64,000 nucleotides of DNA, taken from positions 496,001 through 560,000 of the forward strand of contig CBDEUJ010000005.1 in assembly GCA_965243215.1 (NCBI GenBank), read 5' to 3'. The position numbers and the translations under genes are program-made. The DNA is from JAJEFO01 sp009843725 (lineage in GTDB: Bacteria > Pseudomonadota > Alphaproteobacteria > Rhodobacterales > Rhodobacteraceae). Position 1 is the stretch's first letter; each line of letters starts with the position of its first letter. Shown piece after piece: positions 53,334-62,455 of this stretch. The notes under the pieces are model-generated. The model was given only the letters and a program-made list of their open reading frames with translations. It searched no databases and was not told where the DNA came from.

Positions 53334-54281
53334 ATGGGCAGCTACATCCTGAAACGGCTGGTTTCGGCGATCCCGGTGCTGTTCGGCATCACTGTCATTG
53401 TCTTCCTGATCATGGCACTGATCCCTGGCGATCCGGCGACAGCGATCCTCGGCTCCTACGCCACGCCCGAGAATGTCGAGAGACTGAACCGGGACCTGGG
53501 CCTGGACAAGCCCATGGTGCAGCGGTACTTCATCTGGCTGGGGAACATGCTGACCGGAGATTTCGGGCGTTCCTTCTCGCTTAACCGCCCCGTCATCGAC
53601 GAGGTCCTGGAACGGTTCAACGCGACGATGATCCTTGCCGGGACAAGTTTCGTGCTCTGCTCGATTCTGGGCATTCTTGCCGGAGTCATCTCGGCCGCCC
53701 GCCAGTACGGCCTGGCTGACAAGGGCATCACCTTCGTGGTGCTCATCGGCATTTCGGTGCCGTCCTTCTTCCTGGGCATGATGATGATCCTGCTCTTCGC
53801 GGTGAACCTGCGATGGCTTCCGGTCAGCGGCATGTACGCGATCTATGGCGGCGGCGACCTTCCCGACCTTGTCCGCCATCTCATCATGCCTGCCCTGGCG
53901 CTCGCCGCCGTGGCGACCGGCGTGATCGCGCGGCTCAGCCGCTCCGCCATGCTTGAGGTGCTGCGACAGGACTACATTCGCACCGCTCGTGCCAACGGCG
54001 TGAGAGAACGTCGCGTGATCATGGGCCACGCCCTGCGGGTCGCGATGGTGTCGATCATTCCCGTGCTGGGCATTCAGGCAGGTTTCGTCCTTTCCGGCGC
54101 GGTCTACATCGAGATCGTCTTTCAATGGCCCGGCGTGGGGCGCATGCTGGTTGATGCAATCCTGACTCGCGACCTTCTTGTAGTTCAGGGCGGCGTTGTC
54201 TTCGTTGCCGCCTGCTACGTGCTGTTCAACATTGCGGTGGACGTGGCCCAATGCCTGCTGGACCCGAGGATCAAGACGTGA
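53334..54281 (+). CDS. ABC transporter permease, DppB type
   Basis: This 315-residue permease starts MGSYILKRLVSAIPVLFGIT behind GGGGGAG. It has six predicted helices and the EAA loop RQDYIRTARANGVRERRVIM then GHALRVAMVSIIPVLG. It partners with the permease half of the next gene, with which it overlaps by 4 bp (GTGA). Confidence 0.92.
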   Translation: MGSYILKRLVSAIPVLFGITVIVFLIMALIPGDPATAILGSYATPENVERLNRDLGLDKPMVQRYFIWLGNMLTGDFGRSFSLNRPVIDEVLERFNATMILAGTSFVLCSILGILAGVISAARQYGLADKGITFVVLIGISVPSFFLGMMMILLFAVNLRWLPVSGMYAIYGGGDLPDLVRHLIMPALALAAVATGVIARLSRSAMLEVLRQDYIRTARANGVRERRVIMGHALRVAMVSIIPVLGIQAGFVLSGAVYIEIVFQWPGVGRMLVDAILTRDLLVVQGGVVFVAACYVLFNIAVDVAQCLLDPRIKT

Positions 54282-56143
54282 GCGCCTTTCTCACGCTGTT
54301 GTTCCGCAACCGGCTGGCCGCCATGGGCATGGTCGTCATCGCGTCGATCCTGCTGCTGGTCATGGCCACGCCACTTCTGCCCTTGCACGATCCGAACGTG
54401 ATCGCTACCGCCGACCGTTTCATGCGGCCGTTTGCCGAAGGTCGTCTTCTGGGCACGGACCATCTCGGCCGAGACCTTCTGAGCCGCCTCCTGCACGGCA
54501 CGCGCCTGTCTCTTGCCGTCGGCGTCGCTGCGGCGCTGATCGCGGCCGTCATTGGCTCTGCCATCGGGATTGTCGCCGGATACTTCGGCGGGCGCGCCGA
54601 CAATGTTGTCATGCGCGGGGTCGATATGCTGATGGCCTTCCCTTACATCTTGCTGGCGCTGGCCATTGTCGCCGCCCTTGGTCCCGGGCTGATGAACGCG
54701 CTGATCGCCGTCGCCGCCGTCAACGTTCCGTTCTTTGCACGGAACATACGCGGCATCACCGTGGGATTGGCCGGTCGCGAATTCATTGACGCCGCACGCC
54801 TCGCGGGCATGGGCCATACCCGCATCATACTGACCGAGCTCTTGCCGAACGTCCTGCCTGTCATCGTCATCGCCATGTCCACCACCGTCGGGTGGATGAT
54901 CCTGGAAACCGCGGGTCTTTCGTTCCTCGGGCTCGGCAGTCAGCCGCCCCAGGCCGATCTCGGCTCCATGCTGGGCGAGGCGCGTTCAGCGATGATCTCG
55001 CATCCCCATACTTCCATTGTGCCTGGGCTCATGATTTTCCTGATTGTCATGTCGATCAACCTTCTGGGCGACGGCGTGCGCGATGCGCTTGACCCGCGCC
55101 TGCGCTCGGGTGCGCTCTCCCGCCCGCGCGCCACGACGCTGGTCAGGCGCCAAGGCGATGTCCCGCCCGCCACCAACGACCTCTTGGCGATTCAGGATCT
55201 GCGTACAGAGTTCCACATCGGCAAGCGCAAACATCGCGCCGTGGGCGGCGTGTCACTGGCGGTCAGGCAAGGCGAATGCCTGGGCGTCATTGGCGAGTCG
55301 GGTTCGGGCAAATCGGTCACCGCGCTGTCGGTCATGGGGTTGGTTGCGTCTCCTCCCGGCGTGATCACCGGCGGCGCGGTACGCTTTCATGGGGAGGACC
55401 TGATCGGCGCGCCATATGAGACGCTCCGCCAAAACCGCGGCGACCGGGTCGCCTATGTCTTCCAGGATCCGCTTTCCACGCTGCACCCGCTATACCGCGT
55501 AGGGCAGCAACTGGCTGAGACGATCCGGTCGCATCACAACCTGTCGAAAGCGGACGCGCGCGCGCGCGCCGTCCAGCTCTTGAATGACGTGCGAATTCCG
55601 AACGCGAAGCGCCGCGTCGACGACTATCCCCACGAAATGTCCGGCGGCATGCGTCAGCGCGTTGGCATCGCCATGGCGCTCGCCAATGAGCCGGACGTGA
55701 TCATCGCGGATGAACCGACCACTGCGCTGGACGTGACGGTGCAAGCGCAGATTCTGTGTCTCCTGGATGACCTCCGCCGCGAACGAGGGCTGGCGATCAT
55801 CTTCATCACCCATGACTTTGGCGTCGTCGCACAGCTATGTGACCGGATCGCGGTGATGTATGCGGGCCGGATCGTGGAAGAAGGGCCAACGCAAGCCGTG
55901 CTGGACGCGCCTGCTCATCCGTATACCAAGCGCCTGATCGCCTGCGTGCCCGAACTCGGAGGCGGCCGCCGCGAACTGGCCTCCATCCCCGGCTTGCCGC
56001 CCGTGCTGGACGATCTCCCGCCCGGCTGTGCCTTCGCGCCCCGCTGCAGCAAGGCGCAGGCGAGCTGCCGGCAGGGCGAGATTCCCCTGCATGGTCCGGC
56101 CCTCCGCGCCGTCAGGTGCCTCTTCCCCGAGAGGGCGCCTTGA
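54278..56143 (+). CDS. Fused ABC permease-ATPase (DppC-DppD in one chain)
   Basis: This 621-residue protein has a DppC-type permease at about residues 1-285 (LLGTDHLGRDLLSRLLHGTR, EFIDAARLAGMGHTRIILTE, FLGLGSQPPQADLGSMLGEA). It runs without a stop into a DppD-type ATPase at about 300-621 with Walker A GESGSGKSVTAL, signature MSGGMRQRVGIAMALA and Walker B VIIADEPTTALDVTVQ. The Cys-rich end (PPGCAFAPRCSKAQASC) is the usual OppD/F tail that can bind Fe-S. The GTG start at 54278 overlaps the previous stop. Fusing a permease to one ATPase enforces 1:1 stoichiometry; similar fusions are known in rhizobial-type transporters. Confidence 0.92.
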   Translation: MSAFLTLLFRNRLAAMGMVVIASILLLVMATPLLPLHDPNVIATADRFMRPFAEGRLLGTDHLGRDLLSRLLHGTRLSLAVGVAAALIAAVIGSAIGIVAGYFGGRADNVVMRGVDMLMAFPYILLALAIVAALGPGLMNALIAVAAVNVPFFARNIRGITVGLAGREFIDAARLAGMGHTRIILTELLPNVLPVIVIAMSTTVGWMILETAGLSFLGLGSQPPQADLGSMLGEARSAMISHPHTSIVPGLMIFLIVMSINLLGDGVRDALDPRLRSGALSRPRATTLVRRQGDVPPATNDLLAIQDLRTEFHIGKRKHRAVGGVSLAVRQGECLGVIGESGSGKSVTALSVMGLVASPPGVITGGAVRFHGEDLIGAPYETLRQNRGDRVAYVFQDPLSTLHPLYRVGQQLAETIRSHHNLSKADARARAVQLLNDVRIPNAKRRVDDYPHEMSGGMRQRVGIAMALANEPDVIIADEPTTALDVTVQAQILCLLDDLRRERGLAIIFITHDFGVVAQLCDRIAVMYAGRIVEEGPTQAVLDAPAHPYTKRLIACVPELGGGRRELASIPGLPPVLDDLPPGCAFAPRCSKAQASCRQGEIPLHGPALRAVRCLFPERAP

Positions 56144-57099
56144 TGCCTGCGCTCAAGGTTGAGCGTCTGGCCAAGACCTTCCCGCTGAAAAGGCCGCTCT
56201 TCGGCGCAGCCCCGCCCGGCGCTCGCGCGGTGCGACCCATGTCGTTTCAGGTCGAAACCGGCGAAACCCTTGGCGTCGTGGGCGAATCCGGCTGCGGCAA
56301 GTCGACCCTTGCGCGAATGCTTGTCGGATTGCTGGAGCCAACCGGAGGCACGATCGAAATCGAGGGCAAGGCGCTTGGCAGCGCCGGCCCACCAGAGTTC
56401 GGCAAGCTGATCCAGTACGTCTTCCAGGATCCGCAAAGCAGCCTGAACCCGCGCAGGACGATCCGGCAGGTCATGGAAGCGCCCCTGAAACGGCTCCATG
56501 GCATGCCGAAACCCGATCGTGACAAGCGCATTGCCGAGATCTTCGCGTCCGTGAACCTTCGTGAAGAGTTTCTTGACCGCTACCCGCATGAATTCTCGGG
56601 CGGGCAGGCTCAGAGGATCGGCATTGCCCGGGCGCTGGCCGCGAACCCCCGAATCATCGTATTTGACGAACCGGTCTCGGCTTTGGATGTCTCCGTCCAG
56701 GCGCAGGTCCTGAATCTTCTGGCGGGCCTCAAGACAAGGTTTGGCCTCACCTACCTGTTCATCACGCATGATCTGGCGGTGGTCGAAGCGGTCAGCGAAC
56801 GGGTCGTCGTCCTGTATTTTGGGGCGGTGGTCGAGATCGGCAGGGCCGAGCGCATCTTTGCAAGTCCCCGCCATCCCTATACAAGCCTGCTTGCCAAAAG
56901 CGCGCCGGTCGTGGGCCGCTCGCTGACGGCACCCGAGCAGAAAGGATCCGAACTTCCCGATCCACTGAACCCGCCGCCAGGCTGTGCATTTGCCGGGCGA
57001 TGTCCACGGACGACCGACCTTTGCCGGGCAAAGGAACCAGAGCTGAAGCAGATGGGAGAAGACCAGCTTGCCGCCTGTCACCACCCGCTCGAACACTGA
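56143..57099 (+). CDS. ABC transporter ATP-binding protein, DppF type
   Basis: This 318-residue ATPase has Walker A GESGCGKSTLARMLVG, signature FSGGQAQRIGIARALA, Walker B IIVFDEPVSALDVSVQ and the OppF-type tail PPGCAFAGRCPRTTDLC. It is the second ATPase of the transporter. The ATG overlaps the previous stop by one base (TGATG), and its own 3' end overlaps the GntR gene by 32 bp. Confidence 0.92.
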   Translation: MPALKVERLAKTFPLKRPLFGAAPPGARAVRPMSFQVETGETLGVVGESGCGKSTLARMLVGLLEPTGGTIEIEGKALGSAGPPEFGKLIQYVFQDPQSSLNPRRTIRQVMEAPLKRLHGMPKPDRDKRIAEIFASVNLREEFLDRYPHEFSGGQAQRIGIARALAANPRIIVFDEPVSALDVSVQAQVLNLLAGLKTRFGLTYLFITHDLAVVEAVSERVVVLYFGAVVEIGRAERIFASPRHPYTSLLAKSAPVVGRSLTAPEQKGSELPDPLNPPPGCAFAGRCPRTTDLCRAKEPELKQMGEDQLAACHHPLEH

Positions 57100-57832
57100 G
57101 CCCAAGCTGAGCCGTCCGGTTCAGGTCGCCGAATCGATCAAGGACTGGGTGGTCGCCGAGGGCTTGAAAGCCGGTGACCGCCTGCCGGGCGAGGCCGACT
57201 TGATCGTGCGCTTTGGCATGGCCAAGGGCACGATTCGCGAGGCGATGCGCATTCTGGAAGCCCAGGGCCTGATCAAGACGCGAACCGGTCCCGGCGGCGG
57301 CAGTTTCGTCCATGAGGTCAGCCGCCAGCGGGCCAAGGCGCTCCTGGGGAACTACTTTTTTTTCAAGGACCTGACCATCGGCGACATCTATCAGCTCCGA
57401 CTGACGCTGGAACCGGAACTGGCCGCCTCGTTGGCGGGCAACCTGCCCGAGGATGTGCTGCAATTGCTGGAAAGGAACATTGCGGGATATTCCAGCCCCG
57501 CTCGCGATCTTGAAGAGGAGCGCGCCCAGCACGTGGCCTCGCTGAGGTTCCATGCCATCCTTGCAGAACAGGCCGGGAATCCGCTGCTGGGGTTTGTCAT
57601 TGATTTCATGGTGAAGCTCCTCTCGGACCTGACCGTCTATCGCCGCCTTTATTCGCCACCCAACATTGAGCTTTGGCAACAAGGCCACGACCACCAGAAA
57701 GCGCTGGTCAAGGCCCTGCGCAACGGCAATGCCGACCACGCCCGTGCGATCATGACCGACCATATGGAAACGGCCTGGAAGCTCATGCGTCGGCAGGAAG
57801 TCGAAGTGCAAAGCCGCTTCATTTCGGAGTGA
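57068..57832 (+). CDS. GntR-family (FadR subfamily) transcriptional regulator
   Basis: This 254-residue protein has a winged helix (GLKAGDRLPGEADLIVRFGM, AKGTIREAMRILEAQGLIKT) and an FCD domain (RLTLEPELAASLAGNL, RFHAILAEQAGNPLLGFVID, HDHQKALVKALRNGNADHAR). It starts with TTG at 57068 inside the ATPase gene behind GGGAG. A run of eight T at about 57356-57363 encodes NYFFFKD and could slip. It is probably the autoregulatory repressor that binds the two TTATCATGATAA sites and so controls both divergent operons. Confidence 0.85.
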   Translation: MPPVTTRSNTEPKLSRPVQVAESIKDWVVAEGLKAGDRLPGEADLIVRFGMAKGTIREAMRILEAQGLIKTRTGPGGGSFVHEVSRQRAKALLGNYFFFKDLTIGDIYQLRLTLEPELAASLAGNLPEDVLQLLERNIAGYSSPARDLEEERAQHVASLRFHAILAEQAGNPLLGFVIDFMVKLLSDLTVYRRLYSPPNIELWQQGHDHQKALVKALRNGNADHARAIMTDHMETAWKLMRRQEVEVQSRFISE

Positions 57833-58287
57833 TCAATGAAGCGAGACCGCGTCGCATCTCTGCCTCGCCAAGCCGAAGCCAATTGCGATGAAACTTGCAC
57901 AGCAGGCCCTCGCATCGAACGAAGACTTGTCGAGGGGCAGGCCATGGTTTCCCGTAAAGTGCGGCAGCGGCAACTTCCTGTCCATGCCTCTGCCGCAACG
58001 ACAAATCGCGGCCCCGCCATCACCTGGGCACTGCGCTGACCGCCACTCCTGGCCTTGCCGCGACCTTGTCGCCCGATTCACAGGCAGCCAGCGTGGTCAA
58101 CGACCGAACCGTCAATCTTGGCTCCGCCGGCTACACCCTTGCTAACCCCGTCAACAACGTGCAATTCGACACCTTCCGCGTTGGGCGGAGCCGCCACTGC
58201 TGGAATGGCAGCCATCCTCTGCTACAGACTCATTGACCTGATTCAACGAGCTGGACCGGCTCCAGGTGGCTGGGAACATTTGGCGCA
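57833..58287. other. Gap with a short coding-like remnant
   Basis: No complete gene. About 58036-58190 translates in one plus frame to ALTATPGLAATLSPDSQAAS and then VNDRTVNLGSAGYTLANPVN, with clear coding-like codon use and an in-frame continuation of about 10 residues, but without start or stop in sensible places. I cannot name the parent gene. The rest shows nothing recognisable. Confidence 0.3.
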
Positions 58288-59193
58288 ATGAACGAACACC
58301 TGAAGGGTCTGCTTGTCACGACACTGGGCGTCTTGCTCGTTGTGCCGGACTCGCTCTTCGTCAGGCTGATCGAGGCCGAGCCGATGGTCACCGCCTTCTG
58401 GAGAGGCGCGACCGCCGGGCTCGTCGTCCTTGTGGTCCTGCTGTCAGTTCAGGGCGTGCAGGGCTTCCGGGCCGCATTGCACACCGGTTGGCCCGGGCTG
58501 GCATACACCGTCCTGATGGGAACGACGGCACCGGCCTTCGTGCTTGCCGTGACCCAGACAAGCGTGGCCAACGTGGTCTTCATCTTTGCCTCGATGCCAG
58601 TCTTCGCAGCCATCTTCAGCCGCATCTTCCTCGGTGAACCCTTCCGGACGCGCATGATGATCACCATGGCGGCCGTGATCTTTGGACTGGGTATCATCGC
58701 TTATGGCTCCAGCGAGACGCAGATCGCTTCCTGGCGTGGGGACATCTGGGCAGTCTACATCTCTGCGGCCTTTGCCGCAGCCCTGACCGCCGTGCGAAAG
58801 GTCAAGGCGACTTCGATGATCCCGGCCATTCCCGTTGCATATCTCGGCTCCGCAATTGTCCTTGGCATGTTCGTGGCTCCGCTGGAGGCCTTCGAGGCAC
58901 AATGGCCGCTCTTCTTGGGCCATGGTGCCTTCATCGGCGCGGCGTCCTGTCTTCTCGCACTTGGTCCCAGATACATCAGTTCGGCCGAGGTGGCACTGAT
59001 CGTCCTGCTGGAGTCGGTTCTGGCCCCGATCCTTGTCTGGTTGGCAATCGGAGAAAGTCCCGGCCCTTGGGCCGTCGTCGGCGGCGCGGTCGTTGTATGC
59101 GCGCTCCTTGTTTCAAACATTTTCAGCTTGTTGAAGCAGGAAGCGCGACAGGGCCGTAGCGACCGGCAAAAGTGCCGCCTTCGCGAGGATTGA
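58288..59193 (+). CDS. DMT-superfamily (EamA) transporter
   Basis: This 301-residue inner-membrane protein has ten predicted helices in two EamA repeats. Motifs include LLVVPDSLFVRLIEAEPMVT then AFWRGATAGLVVL, TSVANVVFIFASMPVFAAIF, LGEPFRTRMMITMAAVIFGL and, in the second repeat, SSAEVALIVLLESVLAPILV with WLAIGESPGPWAVVGGAVVV. DMT proteins export or import metabolites such as amino acids. The last ten or so codons read into the antisense of the decayed LuxR copy, so the native C-terminus may have been replaced. Confidence 0.87.
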   Translation: MNEHLKGLLVTTLGVLLVVPDSLFVRLIEAEPMVTAFWRGATAGLVVLVVLLSVQGVQGFRAALHTGWPGLAYTVLMGTTAPAFVLAVTQTSVANVVFIFASMPVFAAIFSRIFLGEPFRTRMMITMAAVIFGLGIIAYGSSETQIASWRGDIWAVYISAAFAAALTAVRKVKATSMIPAIPVAYLGSAIVLGMFVAPLEAFEAQWPLFLGHGAFIGAASCLLALGPRYISSAEVALIVLLESVLAPILVWLAIGESPGPWAVVGGAVVVCALLVSNIFSLLKQEARQGRSDRQKCRLRED

Positions 59194-59480
59194 AAACCGA
59201 GGTGCCAGAGACTTCAGACGCTGCGTGGATCTGCGGGGGTCGTTGTCTGAAACCGGTGGCGTTCTTAGGGCGTCGGCCGTGCCCGTGTCGCCGGACAAGG
59301 GCTGAGACCAGCGGCCTTGGCCTGGGTGGCCATGGAATGAGAACGCAGCATCCTCTTCGACGCGAAGCATCAACCTGCGTTGGTCGGTCAGGGCCATCTT
59401 TCAAAAGAGCCTGGCATGGCACTCACATTGCTTGAAGCCGTCCGGAGCCACCTCGTCGAGCGAAATCACATCGGATCATG
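59165..59480 (-). pseudogene. Decayed copy of the LuxR-family regulator
   Basis: Minus-strand fragments in shifting frames match the intact LuxR protein at 21048-21875: DVISLDEVAPDGFKQ (intact: VLSLDDVAPDDFKQ), MALTDQRRLMLRVEEDAAF (intact: MALTDECGLMLHIEEDAAL), SALVRRHG, and EVSGTSVFNPREGG (intact: FGTSVLSPREGD). Stops and indels interrupt them, so the gene is dead. The remnant abuts and slightly overlaps the 3' end of the DMT gene. Confidence 0.75.
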
Positions 59481-59650
59481 CAAGTGCGGCGAACGGCAGC
59501 CTTGTCCGAACGCTGCAAGCTGGCTCGACCAATTGCTGCGCTGCGCGCTATGCGGTTCACAGAACATCCGTTGCCCGAACATCCCGGCGGCTCCGCGCAT
59601 TTCGCGAAACGTGACGTAACGTGCCTGAACGTCAATCGCAATGCACTGAT

Positions 59651-59668
59651 AATCAAGGAAACTTGATT
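59651..59668. promoter_or_regulatory. Inverted repeat upstream of the oligopeptide operon
   Basis: AATCAAG (59651-59657) and CTTGATT (59662-59668) are perfect arms around GAAA. It lies about 190 bp before the binding-protein start and could be an operator or small hairpin. Confidence 0.35.
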
Positions 59669-59856
59669 CCAAGCCTTGCAAGGCGGGTCTTGTCAGGACC
59701 GAGAGGTGACCGTAGCGTGCCCATCAAGGGAGCGGGAAGAATTCCGGGCATCACGCATTTCCTGGTCACGGACAGTCTTCAGTTCGAACCTCATTCGCTC
59801 CTCAACACAAGAGCGTCGCGCACTGTCGGCGGCAGCCCCAATTGGGAGGGAACTTC

Positions 59857-61485
59857 ATGAATTCGACGCCAAGGTGCCTTGCAACCATGCTTCTGGTAGC
59901 GACAGCCATCACTGGCTCGGCCTTCGCCGCAGGAACTCACCCCGTCACCGGAGAAGCGCTGGCCGAGCGCCAGGTCTTCACATACCGCGTCCTTGATGAA
60001 CACAGTTCGGTCGATCCCCAGATCGTCGAGGATGTTTCCGGCTCCGAAATAGTCCGCGACCTGTTCGAAGGCTTGATGAACCAGGATGCGCAGGGCAGCC
60101 TCGTTCCCGGCACCGCCACCGGGTACACAGTCAGCGACGACAAGCTCACTTACTCCTTCACCCTTCGGGACAATGCCAAATGGTCGAATGGCGACCCGGT
60201 GGTCGCGGGCGACTTCGTCTATGCGTGGAGACGCGCCGTGAGCCCGGAACTGGCTTCGCCGTATTCCTGGTTCATGGAGTTGATGTCGATCGAGAACGCC
60301 GCCCGGATCATCGCGGGCGACGTGCCCGTGGACGAGCTTGGCGTATCTGCCCCTGACGACAGGACGCTTGTCGTCAATCTCTCGCAGCCACTTCCCTACT
60401 TTCCGCAGATGGTTACCCACGCAACGACATTCCCGGTCAACCCTGCCGTTGTCGAGGCTCATGGTGCGGACTGGACGAATCCGGAAAACATCGTCTCGAA
60501 CGGCGCCTACGTGCTGACCGAGCACATTCCGAACGAACGCTCGGTCCGCGAGAGGAATCCGATGTACTGGGATGCCGAAAACGTCATTCTCGAAAAGACC
60601 GTGGCCCTTGTCATCAACGACGAGAACACATCCCTGACCCGCTGGCTTGCGGGCGAGCTTGATCGGACCGAAGTGCCCGCCGGCCAGTTTCCGCGGCTGC
60701 AGAAGAAATATCCAGGCGAGGCGATCAGCTTCCCGAGACTCTGCAACTACTACTACACGTTCAATCTCTCCGAGTCGGGACCGGAGGCGTTCCAGGACGT
60801 GCGCGTGCGCAAGGCGCTGGCGCTGGCGGTGGATCGCAAGATCATTACAGAGAGCATCCTCGCCGGCGGTCAGATCGAGGCCTTCACCTTCACTCCGGCC
60901 GCAACCGCGGATTTCGAGGTACCGGATGTCGAGATCGCATCGATGAGCCAGACCGAGCGGGACGCAACGGCGAAGGCGCTCCTGACGGAAGCGGGATACG
61001 GACCTGACAATCCACTGAAGTTCGAAATGATCTACAACACCTCCGAATCACACAAGAAGATCGCCGTGGCGATGAGCCAGATGTGGAAACAGAAGCTCGG
61101 GGTCGAGACGACATTGGCGAACATGGAATGGAAGACATTCCTCGAAGTCCGGGCCAATCAGGACTTCGATCTCGCCCGCGGCGCATGGTGCGGGGATTAC
61201 AACGAAGCGTCGACATTCCTCGACCTTCTGACCTCGCCTTCGGGCTACAACGACGGGAAGTATTCCAGCGCCATGGTCGACGACCTGATGACCTTGGCCA
61301 AGACCGCCGACGACACCCGGGCAATCTACACCAAGGTCGATCAGGTGGTCGCCGACGAGATGCCCGTCATCCCAATCTATCACTACGCGGGGGTCTACAT
61401 GCTGGACAGCGGCGTGGGCGGCTGGCCGATCAACAACATCGAGCAGAACTGGTATTCGAAAGATCTCTACAAGATCGCGGAGTGA
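59857..61485 (+). CDS. Oligopeptide ABC transporter substrate-binding protein (OppA-like)
   Basis: This 542-residue periplasmic protein has a signal peptide (TMLLVATAITGSAFAAG). OppA landmarks are LDEHSSVDPQIVEDVSGSEI, YTVSDDKLTYSFTLRDNAKW with SNGDPVVAGDFVYAWRRAVS, and ENIVSNGAYVLTEHIPNE. The strong GGGAGGG six bases before ATG 59857 fixes the start. It is more OppA-like than the other two binding proteins here, which are closer to DppA. First gene of the third peptide transporter operon. Confidence 0.92.
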   Translation: MNSTPRCLATMLLVATAITGSAFAAGTHPVTGEALAERQVFTYRVLDEHSSVDPQIVEDVSGSEIVRDLFEGLMNQDAQGSLVPGTATGYTVSDDKLTYSFTLRDNAKWSNGDPVVAGDFVYAWRRAVSPELASPYSWFMELMSIENAARIIAGDVPVDELGVSAPDDRTLVVNLSQPLPYFPQMVTHATTFPVNPAVVEAHGADWTNPENIVSNGAYVLTEHIPNERSVRERNPMYWDAENVILEKTVALVINDENTSLTRWLAGELDRTEVPAGQFPRLQKKYPGEAISFPRLCNYYYTFNLSESGPEAFQDVRVRKALALAVDRKIITESILAGGQIEAFTFTPAATADFEVPDVEIASMSQTERDATAKALLTEAGYGPDNPLKFEMIYNTSESHKKIAVAMSQMWKQKLGVETTLANMEWKTFLEVRANQDFDLARGAWCGDYNEASTFLDLLTSPSGYNDGKYSSAMVDDLMTLAKTADDTRAIYTKVDQVVADEMPVIPIYHYAGVYMLDSGVGGWPINNIEQNWYSKDLYKIAE

Positions 61486-61530
61486 CCGGATGTCATTCGG
61501 CATGCGCCGCATGACGACCAGGATCCTTGC

Positions 61531-62454
61531 ATGACCGCCTATGTCGTCCGACGGATTCTCGTGGCCGTGCCGACGCTGGCCATCCTGATTGTCCTGTGCT
61601 TTTTTCTGATGCAGGCTGCACCTGGCGGCCCTTTCACCTCCGAAAGGCCCCTGCCACCGCAAGTGCTGGCGAACATCGAGGCGCGCTACGGCCTTGACCA
61701 GCCGCTCTGGAAACAGATGTGGGACTATCTCGTCGGCATCGTTACCCGCTTCGACTTCGGGCCGTCGTTCGCCTACAGGGACCGGGACGTGAATGACATC
61801 ATCGCCCAGGGGTTTCCTGTGACCCTGACTTACGGGCTGATTTCGTTCGTCGTTGCCACACTCGCGGGAATGGGCATCGGCGTTGCTGCCGCGATCCGGC
61901 ACAACACCTGGCTCGACTACATCGCGGTCGGGGCTACGTTCTCGGCCCAGGCGCTGCCGAATTTCGTGATGGCCCCGATTCTTGTCATCGTCTTCACCTG
62001 GCAGCTCGGCTGGCTGCCGGGCGGCGGCTGGAACGGCGGTCAGTGGCAGTACCTGGTCATGCCGGTGATCGCGCTTTCAACGTCTTACGTGGCGTCAATC
62101 ACCCGAATCACGCGGTCGTCAATGCTTGAAACGCTGAATTCGAGCTTCATCCGCACCGCCCGTGCGAAGGGCTTGCCGGAGCATACGGTGATCTGGCGGC
62201 ACGCGATGAAGCCGGCAATGCTGCCCGTGGTCAGTTACCTGGGGCCGACATTTGTGGCGATGATCACCGGTTCGGTCGTGATCGACGTCTATTTCTCCAC
62301 CGGCGGGATCGGGCGGGCCTATGTCGATTCGGCGTTGAACCGCGATTACGCGGTCATGCTTGGGATCACGATCCTCTATGGCGGGCTTACGGTGCTCTTC
62401 AACCTTCTGGTTGATCTGGCCTATGCTTGGCTCGATCCGAAAATACGGTACTGA
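61531..62454 (+). CDS. Oligopeptide ABC transporter permease, OppB type
   Basis: This 307-residue permease begins MTAYVVRRILVAVPTLAILI with AGGA upstream. It contains the OppB N-terminal motif MQAAPGGPFTSERPLPPQVL, further helices and the EAA loop NSSFIRTARAKGLPEHTVIW followed by RHAMKPAMLPVVSYLG. It is translated just upstream of the OppC-type gene (1-bp gap). Confidence 0.92.
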   Translation: MTAYVVRRILVAVPTLAILIVLCFFLMQAAPGGPFTSERPLPPQVLANIEARYGLDQPLWKQMWDYLVGIVTRFDFGPSFAYRDRDVNDIIAQGFPVTLTYGLISFVVATLAGMGIGVAAAIRHNTWLDYIAVGATFSAQALPNFVMAPILVIVFTWQLGWLPGGGWNGGQWQYLVMPVIALSTSYVASITRITRSSMLETLNSSFIRTARAKGLPEHTVIWRHAMKPAMLPVVSYLGPTFVAMITGSVVIDVYFSTGGIGRAYVDSALNRDYAVMLGITILYGGLTVLFNLLVDLAYAWLDPKIRY

Positions 62455-62455
62455 A

